In this document: positions 23,707 through 30,019 of the stretch, piece by piece
Numbering within the stretch: position 1 is the stretch's first letter
Layout: the number at the start of each line of letters is the position of its first letter
NCBI GenBank assembly: GCA_964402115.1
Contig: CAYOBW010000060.1
Coordinates: 1-30,019, forward strand
Length of the DNA stretch: 30,019 nt
DNA from: CAYOBW01 sp964402115
GTDB taxonomy: Bacteria > Verrucomicrobiota > Kiritimatiellia > UBA8416 > CAYOBW01
Reading direction: 5' to 3'
Notes under the pieces: model-generated
Database searches by the model: none
What the model was told of the DNA's origin: nothing
Seen by the model: the letters and a program-made list of their open reading frames with translations, nothing else
Position numbers and translations under genes: made by a program

Positions 23707-24492
23707 TTACAGCCGCGCCGACTCCGGAAACGCCGTCGGATCGGTCAGGAATCCCAACTCCGGCAGGCGGTCGCGGATGGCCTGGTAGGAGGCGTCCTCG
23801 TTCAGGCCCGGAAGCTGGCAGACCGCCGCCGCCTGCACCCGGCGCAGCGGCGGCACGCCGGAACCGTACCGGCTGTTGCGCACGCAGCGGTCCGGCCCCT
23901 CGGCCATTTCGTAGTAGGCGGCCCCGCGCCGCGCTTTGAACGCGTCGTAGTGCCCCTTCATCCCACCCATCACCGTGTACGAGAAGACGAGCGGCTCGGG
24001 AGCCGGGTTGATCTGCAGGTGGCCGTAGTCGGGCGGCACGATGAACGTCTCGCCTGCCCGCACGGTGACCAGGACCACGTCCTCGATCGTCTCGTAGGGC
24101 GGACGCGCCTTCTGCAGGAGAAAGTGCCCGGTCCCGGAAAGGACGGTGTAGATCTCTGGCGTCGCCATGCCGCTCGGCGGCGTCGGCGGGTGATACTGGC
24201 CGGAGCTCTTGACGTACTCGCCGCCGAAGACGCCGGGGACGAAGATCACGATCCCGTAAATGACGCGGGCATCGGCCCACGCGGCCGCGTCGCCCGCCAG
24301 GTGCAGTCCGTCCGTGTAGCGGTAGATGACGCGGTCCTCCGCGTCCACCGGGTTGGCCCACACCGCGTCAAGATCGTGGAGCTTGCGGGTGCAATAGGAG
24401 GGTTGGTTCAGCTCCTCGCCCAGAATCAACTCGCACGTATCCGTATCGAACCAGACTGGCAGTCCACAGGCCGCCTGCAGGCTTGTTTTCAT
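23707..24492 (-). CDS. Cupin-type phosphoglucose isomerase (GPI family) homologue
   Basis: A 261-residue protein, first gene of block B. The region PGVFGGEYVKSSGQYHPPTP (86-105), ATPEIYTVLSGTGHFLLQ (110-127) and ETFIVPPDYGHLQINP (148-163) form the cupin metal site of the archaeal-type isomerase family: His101, Glu113 and His158, with Gln99 where the well-studied enzymes have a first histidine. The C-terminal part after about 175 makes it longer than the usual 190 or so residues. AGGAG lies seven bases before the ATG at 24492. The family converts glucose-6-phosphate to fructose-6-phosphate, but homologues may isomerise other aldoses. With a ROK kinase and sugar importer in the same operon, it probably interconverts aldose and ketose forms of the imported sugar or its phosphate. 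Confidence 0.83.
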   Translation of the reverse strand: MKTSLQAACGLPVWFDTDTCELILGEELNQPSYCTRKLHDLDAVWANPVDAEDRVIYRYTDGLHLAGDAAAWADARVIYGIVIFVPGVFGGEYVKSSGQYHPPTPPSGMATPEIYTVLSGTGHFLLQKARPPYETIEDVVLVTVRAGETFIVPPDYGHLQINPAPEPLVFSYTVMGGMKGHYDAFKARRGAAYYEMAEGPDRCVRNSRYGSGVPPLRRVQAAAVCQLPGLNEDASYQAIRDRLPELGFLTDPTAFPESARL

Positions 24493-24509
24493 AAGGGTTC
24501 TCCTACTGT

Positions 24510-24521
24510 CATGCGCGCATG
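24510..24521. promoter_or_regulatory. Operator-like palindrome CATGCGCGCATG
   Basis: A perfect 12-bp palindrome overlaps the predicted -10 box of block B. It lies within a wider inverted repeat, ACTGT (24505-24509) and ACAGT (24528-24532). The location fits repression by occlusion. The operon's own SorC regulator is the obvious candidate to bind, but nothing in the sequence proves it. Confidence 0.42.
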
Positions 24522-24547
24522 GTGCGAACAGTCATGGCGGATGTCAA
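24519..24547 (-). promoter_or_regulatory. Candidate sigma-70-like promoter of the block B operon
   Basis: On the minus strand a perfect TTGACA (24547-24542) is followed after 17 bp by CACCAT (24524-24519), a weak -10. Predicted transcription starts about 20 nt before the isomerase ATG at 24492. A weak -10 with a consensus -35 is common where an activator or repressor acts. Confidence 0.45.
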
Positions 24548-24688
24548 TATCAAATGGCATTTGCAGCGGCCCAGGGGCGCATCTGCAATTTGGTGGCTTG
24601 GGTGGTCTGGCTGGTAGCCCCGCCTTCTCCGACGGCGAGGGCCGCTGCCTGCAGGAAATCAGGCTGCGCACGCAACGCCACCGGCGCT

Positions 24689-24705
24689 GGGCCTCGGAGA
24701 GGCCC
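24689..24705. repeat. GC-rich inverted repeat GGGCCTC-GGA-GAGGCCC
   Basis: A 7-bp perfect stem that extends outward to about 11 bp (GCGC arms) with one bulged T. It lies beyond the 3' end of neither gene, so it is not an obvious terminator for the GH78 gene, whose stop is about 150 bp away on the upstream side. It may be a dispersed palindromic element or a late terminator of GH78 transcription. Confidence 0.45.
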
Positions 24706-24807
24706 GCGCTACGTGGCACTTGACGACCCCTGATCGCAGATGCGCCCGTGGCCCAAGCCGCCGGCCCGCGGCAGCAGAATGGCGCCCAGCTGTGTTGGGA
24801 ACTGGCG

Positions 24808-24835
24808 CTGAACCCCGAACACCGAACACTGAAAC
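24808..24835. repeat. Degenerate 7-nt tandem repeat, four copies
   Basis: Four units in a row: CTGAACC, CCGAACA, CCGAACA, CTGAAAC. The array starts 13 bp past the GH78 stop codon. Such heptanucleotide arrays occur between genes in several PVC-type genomes, from general knowledge. Function unknown. Confidence 0.55.
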
Positions 24836-24848
24836 CTGTCGTCTCAGT

Positions 24849-27800
24849 TCAGCGGCTGGCCTCCGGGAGCGTCGACCGGAACCGGTAGACGCCCGAGCCG
24901 ACGGCGTACACCGCGGCGTTGTTCTCCATGCGCAGGAACTGCACGCCTTCCGCCGTGTTCGCCGGCTTGCCCGCTTCCGTGACGCCCGCGGCCTCTTTCG
25001 CCGGCACAAAAACCGTCGCGGTCGTGTTGGCGGGAATGGTGATGTCCAGGCTCAACGTGCCTGCCTTGAGCCCCGTCGAAGGGTCGCCCTCGCGCTGCCA
25101 GCGGCTGACGATCCGGCCGTGAATGGAATCGTAGTGCGCCTGCACCCACGTCAGGTCGCCAACAACCGCGGGCTTGATGAGGATCTTCTTGAACCCGGGA
25201 CCCGTCTCATCAGGCCGGATGCCGGCCAGCCCCTGGTAGAACCAGCCGCCGGGGCTGGTGAAGCAGGAGTGGATCTGGGAGTAATACCCGTTCCACTGCT
25301 CCCAGAACGTGGTCGCCCCCTGCGCCAGCATGTAGCCCCAGCCCGGGTAGGTGGTCTGATTCATGAGCGTATAGACCAGATCGTTGCGTCCGGTCTCCTG
25401 CAGATGCTGGAGGAGGAAATAGGTGCCCAGCATGCCGGTATCCAGGTGACCCTTGCCCTTGACCCGTATCAGCTCTTCGAGCCGCGCCATGACGGCCTCT
25501 TTCAAGCTGTCAGGAACTACGCCCGTCATCAGCGGCATGAGCTGGTAGGACTGCTCGTCGATCACGTACTGCTGCTTGGCAGCATCGTGAAACTCCCTGT
25601 GAACGAGCGGCCGGATTTCCCGCAATCTTCCCTGCCAGCGCTGGGCCTCGTCCGCCTTGCCGAGGATGCCCGCCGCCCTGGCAAGTTGTTCGACCAGGTA
25701 GATGCGGTAACAGTTGTTGAACAATTCCTGGGCTGGTTTTTCAGGCCAGTTCTTGGTATCCATGCCGCGCCCCGGCGGAACCCAGTCCCCGATGAAATCC
25801 CAGACGCCGCCATAGGCCCTGACAATGCCATTCGCGCACCGGCTTTCGAGAAACTCCACATACCGGCGGGTCGGCTCATACCCGCGCTCGAGCACGCGCC
25901 TGTCTCCATAGTAGAGATGGAGTTTCAAGGGCAACACGCACCCCGCACCCCCCCACGCCGGGCCGCCGCCACCACCCCAGTCCGGCGCCGTATGCGGCAG
26001 GTCACCCGAGTCCTTCTGCCCGTCAAACCAGTCCTGCGTCCATTTCGCATAAAGAGCGTGTGCGTTGCGGTTCATGACCAGGGATTCCACGCCCAGCTGC
26101 CCGTCGCCATAGCCCAGCCGTTCGCGGTGCGGACAGTCCACCATGTAGCCGCCAAGATCGAGGCAGCGCAGGGTCCACAGGTTGACCGCGTGGATGCGGT
26201 TGAACAGGTCGTTGGAGCACGCGAACGCGCCGGCGGGTTCGAGGTCGGATTCGACCAGCAACGCCTCGGCGTCGCCCCGCGCCGGCTGGGCCGGCAGGCC
26301 TTCGACGATGACATAGCGGAAGCCGTGATAATTGAATCTGGAGCAGAACTGCTCCCCGGGTTTGCCGGCGGAGATGAACTCGTCGACCTGTTTGAACGTC
26401 TGGTAGCCGACGGCTCCCCGGGGCGAATCGAAGGTTCGCTGCGCCGTTGACTTGATCTTTCCGGCCGGCGTGTCATCGCCCGCGGGGGTCTGAAACCGCT
26501 TGTCGGCGTAGTGCATCACCACCTTCTGCCCGGCCTCCAGGCGGGGCATGCGGAGGCGCAACCAGCCGGTCACATTGGTGCCGAAATCCAGCTCCCAGGT
26601 TTGCGCGCCCAGGGCGGTGCAGGCCGCGAGGGGCAGCACCGCGCCGATGCGGTTGGGGGGACACGCCTGCGCCACAACCTCACCCTTCGGCGCCGGCGCC
26701 TCCGCCACGGGGATCCATTCGCCCGCGGCGTAGTCGGCTTCGCTCCAGCCGGCGATGTCGCGGCGGGCGTCGATGCGTTCGCCGCCCATGTCGCCCCACT
26801 TCCAACCGCCGAGCAGGGTGTGGGTGCTGGGCGCACAGGTCCAGGTGCGGTCCGTCCCGACCTGCACCGGCTTGCCGTCCACGGTCAGATCGAGCTGCAC
26901 CCGGGCCAGCGGCCCCGGCCGATACCAGCCCGTGTCCAGCCACAGGCCCACGCAGTTGGGCCCCGGGCGCAGGAGCTTGGCGATGTCGTACGTCCGGTAG
27001 AGCGAACGCCGCGAGTGGTCGGCCACGGCGGGCGAGAGCACGTCGTCACCCGCTTTTTGCCCGTTCACATAGAGCTCGCCGTAGCCCATGACGTTCACGA
27101 AGGCAACCGCCCGCTCGGGCGCGGCGGCGAGGGTGAAGACCTTGCGCACCCAGGGCGCGGGCGCATTCCCCTCACCGGCGAGCTGGCCCCAGGGCTCGGC
27201 GCCGAACTTCGCAACCTCCTGGGCCCCGGCCCAGCCCGCGTCGTCGAACCCGGCCTCCCGCCAGCCCGGCTGCTCGCGGTTGTGGGCCTTCCAGGCAGTC
27301 CCCGTTTCCAGCGTGACCTGGCGCCCGTCGGCCAGTTCGACGGTCACCCGGCCGACGAGGCCCGCCCAGTTCGGGCCGATGTCCGCATTGGTGGCGACAA
27401 CCGCCAGGATGTTCTCGCCGGCCTTCAGCAGTTCGGCGATCCCGGCCGTCCGGGGTGCGTGCCAGTCGTCGCCTTGCAGCGCTGCCTTCCCGTTGACGAA
27501 CAGCGCGAACGAGTTGTCGGCGCACATGACCGCGGAGGCGCGCCGGACGGCGGCATCCGCGGGCAAGGGCAGGCGCGCGCGGAAGTACACGGCGCCCGGC
27601 GGCGTCCGGTCGAAACCGCCGGCCTGCGGGAACCAGATCCAGGCGCCGTTAGCGAGGCCGTGCGTGCCCGGAGCGGCAACGACAGGCTTGATCCACTTGG
27701 CCTGCCAGTCTGCGGGATTGAGCAAGCCCATCGTCCAGGACGCCGGCTTGCTCCAATCCGCAGCCTTGCCGTCCTTGTCCCACACGCGCACTTTCCAGCA

Positions 27801-28136
27801 GCACCGCATCCGCGCTTCAAGCGTCTTCCCGCCGTATTCCACCTGGATGCTCTGATCCGTTGCCACCTTCCCGCTGTCCCAGAGATCGCCCCGATCCTGC
27901 GCGAGCAGCTCCGGCGTCGAGGCGACCAGCACCTGGCAGGCCGTCTGCTTCTGGCCCCTGACCTCCGCCTTCTGACTCCCCTCCTCCAGCACCCAGCTCA
28001 GCCGCGGTTTGGCCGCGTCAATGCCAAGCGGATCGGCGAGGTATTCGCAGCGCAGCTGACGGGCCTCAACCGCATGCACGGCGTGGGCGCCGCACTGCAG
28101 AACCGCAACGATTCCCAACAGGATGCGTATGTTCAT
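24849..28136 (-). CDS. Secreted GH78 alpha-L-rhamnosidase
   Basis: A 1095-residue protein with a signal peptide (IRILLGIVAVLQCGAHAVHA). Order of domains: N-terminal Ig-like sandwich (about 25-140, RCEYLADPLGIDAAKPRLSW), a rhamnosidase N-domain with inserted carbohydrate-binding-like fold (ADWQAKWIKP to WVRKVFTL), a substrate-binding sandwich (ELYVNGQKAGDDVLSPAVAD, DTGWYRPG), a further sandwich (WELDFGTNVTGWLRLRMP), then the (alpha/alpha)6 barrel with GYMVDCPHRERLGYGDGQLG holding the conserved catalytic region, and GATTFWEQWNGYYSQIHS later. A C-terminal sandwich ends it. GGGGAG precedes the ATG at 28136. It cleaves terminal alpha-L-rhamnose. A short repeat-derived insertion is suspected near residue 53 (SQKAEVRGQK). 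It follows the LamG gene by 37 bp and is likely co-transcribed with it. Confidence 0.92.
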   Translation of the reverse strand: MNIRILLGIVAVLQCGAHAVHAVEARQLRCEYLADPLGIDAAKPRLSWVLEEGSQKAEVRGQKQTACQVLVASTPELLAQDRGDLWDSGKVATDQSIQVEYGGKTLEARMRCCWKVRVWDKDGKAADWSKPASWTMGLLNPADWQAKWIKPVVAAPGTHGLANGAWIWFPQAGGFDRTPPGAVYFRARLPLPADAAVRRASAVMCADNSFALFVNGKAALQGDDWHAPRTAGIAELLKAGENILAVVATNADIGPNWAGLVGRVTVELADGRQVTLETGTAWKAHNREQPGWREAGFDDAGWAGAQEVAKFGAEPWGQLAGEGNAPAPWVRKVFTLAAAPERAVAFVNVMGYGELYVNGQKAGDDVLSPAVADHSRRSLYRTYDIAKLLRPGPNCVGLWLDTGWYRPGPLARVQLDLTVDGKPVQVGTDRTWTCAPSTHTLLGGWKWGDMGGERIDARRDIAGWSEADYAAGEWIPVAEAPAPKGEVVAQACPPNRIGAVLPLAACTALGAQTWELDFGTNVTGWLRLRMPRLEAGQKVVMHYADKRFQTPAGDDTPAGKIKSTAQRTFDSPRGAVGYQTFKQVDEFISAGKPGEQFCSRFNYHGFRYVIVEGLPAQPARGDAEALLVESDLEPAGAFACSNDLFNRIHAVNLWTLRCLDLGGYMVDCPHRERLGYGDGQLGVESLVMNRNAHALYAKWTQDWFDGQKDSGDLPHTAPDWGGGGGPAWGGAGCVLPLKLHLYYGDRRVLERGYEPTRRYVEFLESRCANGIVRAYGGVWDFIGDWVPPGRGMDTKNWPEKPAQELFNNCYRIYLVEQLARAAGILGKADEAQRWQGRLREIRPLVHREFHDAAKQQYVIDEQSYQLMPLMTGVVPDSLKEAVMARLEELIRVKGKGHLDTGMLGTYFLLQHLQETGRNDLVYTLMNQTTYPGWGYMLAQGATTFWEQWNGYYSQIHSCFTSPGGWFYQGLAGIRPDETGPGFKKILIKPAVVGDLTWVQAHYDSIHGRIVSRWQREGDPSTGLKAGTLSLDITIPANTTATVFVPAKEAAGVTEAGKPANTAEGVQFLRMENNAAVYAVGSGVYRFRSTLPEASR

Positions 28137-28173
28137 GCTGTCACTCCCCAGCCCTTTCCCGCATGCAACGGGG

Positions 28174-30018
28174 CTATTCCGGGTTCATCACCGTCACGCC
28201 CATCAGGCCGACGACCACTTCCGCCGAGAGCGTCTCCAGCGTCACGCTTCCCAGCGCGACGCCGGGACGCAGCCGCCAGTTCAACAGGTTGGCGTTGCAG
28301 TTCCGGCCGAGGGCCACCATGGCGGGCGGCGTGGCTGGCAGGCAGAAACCGTCCCGCTCGTAGTTGTAGTAACTCCGGGTGTCCTGGCCGGGCCCGGACG
28401 GCTTCGTGCTGAGCGGACAGAGCGTCCAGTAATTCCGCGGATGCACAAGTTCCAGCTTCTCCACCACGCCGTCGGCGTAACGGAAACGCAATTCGGCGTT
28501 GGCGATGCCGCACTGCATCGGATTGCTCGATCCGCACACCAGCAGCCAAACCGCCGCGCCCTTCTGGTTGACGGGGACGGTGACACGGCTGGGCCAGTTG
28601 TCCCACTGCGAGGTGAACGCGATGTTCGCCCCCTCGCCCATCCACATGAACGGCACGCCTTGCGGGGTCTGCACGCAGCCCGCCACCGGAGCGACCCGCT
28701 GCAAAGCGAGCCGACCGGCAACCGGCTGGATCGTCGGCGGCGGATTCGCGTCGAGCTTCCACTCCGCGATCACGCCGTCCAGCGCAGCCGGTTCGGCGGC
28801 GCGGCGGGCCACTTCTGCGTTCGTCAGCGCGCGGCCGTAAACGGCGGCACGCTGGATGCGGCCGAGGAAACGACTGTCGCCCGTGGGGTCCGCGCCAAGG
28901 CGCAGGGGCAGCGTTGTGGGCCGCAGCGGCGGAAACTCCCCGCTGGTCCGGCTCGCCACTTCACGCCCGTCCATGAAGAGCTTCGCGATCTTCTGCGAAG
29001 CACTGTAGACGGCCACGACGTGCGTCCACTTGTCCGCCGGCAGTCTCGCGTCGAACGAACAGCCTCCCAGCGGCGTGTGCAGGCGGAGCGAGTTGCCGGG
29101 ATAGGTGTCGAGCAAGTAGCCGTCGTAGGTGCCGGGTTTGCTCTTGTCCAGGATCCGCCCGCCCGCCTGCGGCATCGGGTCGGCCTGCACCCACGCCTCG
29201 AGCGTCACCTCGTTGGTCAGATCCAGCGCGGCCGCGACGCCCGCTTCGTAGGGCGGCGTGCGGATGGCCGCGCTCTCGGCCAGCAGCTTCGGAACCTGGT
29301 CCAGCTCGATATCCGGCGCCCGGCCCCCCCAGTAGTACCAGGTCCACGGCGAGTAGCCGTCGGAACCGATGCGCGCGGAACAGGTCGCAGGACGCGGGGA
29401 GAGATACTGCTGTTTGTAGATCGTGCGGACGTCGCCGTTGAAAGCCCCGGAGACATCCACGCACGCCCACCGCGCTTCCTTCGGAATGTCCGCCACCTGC
29501 TTGCCGGCCCGTGCCCGCTCCGCCTGTTCGTCCACGATGGTCCCGGTGAAGCGGAGCCACTGCTCCAAGTCCCCGGTCTTTGCGAGTCCGAAGAACATGT
29601 GCTGCCCCGCATGCGTTGCCACAGAGGCCTTGAGGCGGCCGCCTTCAACGGCAGGTTCGACCAGGACGCCCTGCGGGTCTTCAATCCGGACCAAGTTGCC
29701 GGCCGGCGGCGTCAGTTCAACCCGCGTTCCCCGGGCGGCAAAGGTCGCCGCCGGCCGGGACGGGCGGCCGCCCTTCAACGCAACCACGACACGGGCGGCC
29801 TTCGTTTCCGGCAGGCGCAGACGGATCACGCTCCGCTCGAAACCGGGCTCGGCCTCCCACGCGGCCGCGCGGTCGTTCACGCTCACCCCTTGAACGCTCG
29901 TGGCGCACACCGGCAGGCGGATGTCCAGCGCCGCGGACTTCGCCAGCGCGACGACGCAGGTGACCGCGCCCGCCGACCGCCCGATCGTCAGCGAGAAATC
30001 CGGCGAGCGGATGGCGGC
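28174..30018 (-). CDS. Large secreted-type protein with LamG domain, possibly DUF4450-like; N-terminus outside window
   Basis: The last 614 codons are visible; the frame is open to the window end, and the GTG at 29910 is internal, not the start. The central part carries a concanavalin-A-like LamG domain (ALDLTNEVTLEAWVQAD, then ADKWTHVVAVYSASQKIAKL and FMDGREVASRTSGEF), followed by RIQRAAVYGRALTNAEV. The C-terminal 170 residues (FTSQWDNWPSRVTVPVNQ, WLLVCGSSNPMQCGIANAEL, YADGVVEKLELVHPRNYW) recall the end of DUF4450 proteins, which are linked to polysaccharide-use loci; that match is from memory and moderately certain. No catalytic residues are recognised. The stop is 37 bp before the GH78 gene, implying one operon. 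Confidence 0.72.
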   Translation of the reverse strand, partial: AAIRSPDFSLTIGRSAGAVTCVVALAKSAALDIRLPVCATSVQGVSVNDRAAAWEAEPGFERSVIRLRLPETKAARVVVALKGGRPSRPAATFAARGTRVELTPPAGNLVRIEDPQGVLVEPAVEGGRLKASVATHAGQHMFFGLAKTGDLEQWLRFTGTIVDEQAERARAGKQVADIPKEARWACVDVSGAFNGDVRTIYKQQYLSPRPATCSARIGSDGYSPWTWYYWGGRAPDIELDQVPKLLAESAAIRTPPYEAGVAAALDLTNEVTLEAWVQADPMPQAGGRILDKSKPGTYDGYLLDTYPGNSLRLHTPLGGCSFDARLPADKWTHVVAVYSASQKIAKLFMDGREVASRTSGEFPPLRPTTLPLRLGADPTGDSRFLGRIQRAAVYGRALTNAEVARRAAEPAALDGVIAEWKLDANPPPTIQPVAGRLALQRVAPVAGCVQTPQGVPFMWMGEGANIAFTSQWDNWPSRVTVPVNQKGAAVWLLVCGSSNPMQCGIANAELRFRYADGVVEKLELVHPRNYWTLCPLSTKPSGPGQDTRSYYNYERDGFCLPATPPAMVALGRNCNANLLNWRLRPGVALGSVTLETLSAEVVVGLMGVTVMNPE

Positions 30019-30019
30019 G

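Larger units (their letters stand above)
24493..24848. other. Intergenic region of 356 bp with promoter and repeat-like elements, no gene
   Basis: This stretch separates the GH78 gene from block B. The part nearest the isomerase (24493-24560) holds the candidate promoter and palindrome. The middle (about 24610-24720) contains two imperfectly related GC-rich segments in opposite orientation, starting GGTAGCCCCGCC on the plus strand and CGTAGCGCGGGCC on the minus strand. The far end carries a 7-nt tandem repeat. Short open frames here have no family resemblance and are rejected as genes. Confidence 0.6.

Noticed and set aside
24489..24719. A 76-codon minus-strand frame between the GH78 gene and the isomerase
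   Set aside because: It lies in repeat-like intergenic DNA, overlaps the candidate promoter and the isomerase start, and its translation is low-complexity with no family match.
24720..28412. Long plus-strand open frames opposite the GH78 gene
   Set aside because: They are shadows of the GH78 and LamG genes, with unnatural composition and no domain.
1..30019. tRNA or rRNA genes, CRISPR array, riboswitch, transposase, phage or toxin-antitoxin genes
   Set aside because: I looked for regular repeat-spacer units, recombinase or transposase motifs and RNA-like conserved blocks and found none. Almost all DNA is accounted for by coding sequence with clear families.

Overview
The window is a GC-rich, densely packed bacterial segment in which every gene I can support lies on the minus strand, so transcription runs from high to low coordinates. 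Secreted DUF5060/DUF4038 glycosidases, GH106 and GH78 rhamnosidase-type enzymes, LamG and Ig-like beta-sandwich modules, and 7-nt intergenic repeats together suggest a polysaccharide-degrading member of the PVC group (Verrucomicrobiota, Kiritimatiellota, Lentisphaerota or Planctomycetota). This is an inference; there is no rRNA or other phylogenetic marker here.

Three blocks can be seen. Block A (30019 to 24849) holds the C-terminal part of a LamG-containing secreted protein and a complete GH78 alpha-L-rhamnosidase. An intergenic stretch of 356 bp follows, carrying a candidate promoter with an operator-like palindrome and several repeat-like elements. Block B (24492 to 14034) is an eleven-gene catabolic and transport operon: cupin-type phosphoglucose isomerase, cyclase-family hydrolase, E1-alpha and E1-beta of a thiamine-diphosphate 2-oxoacid dehydrogenase, a free-standing 77-residue lipoyl protein, a SorC-family regulator, a ROK sugar kinase, and a sugar ABC importer (lipoprotein, permease, double ATPase, second permease). 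A GC-rich hairpin ends it. Block C (13815 to 1) starts at a candidate promoter with a 13-nt palindrome at the predicted transcription start. It encodes six secreted proteins: two paralogous DUF5060-DUF4038 glycosidases, two very similar multi-module beta-sandwich proteins of unknown function, a GH106 rhamnosidase and a divergent GH29-like enzyme cut by the window edge.

A plausible reading is that blocks A and C remove terminal deoxy or branched sugars (L-rhamnose, L-fucose, possibly apiose) from a complex glycan outside the cytoplasm, and block B imports and breaks down a released sugar. The most unusual part is the combination in block B of E1-alpha, E1-beta and a stand-alone lipoyl carrier with no E2 acyltransferase core and no E3, placed between a ring-opening-type hydrolase and a sugar importer. 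The two tandem modular proteins in block C, with their related C-terminal tails, are the second feature of note. No tRNA, rRNA, CRISPR array, transposase or phage gene was seen.
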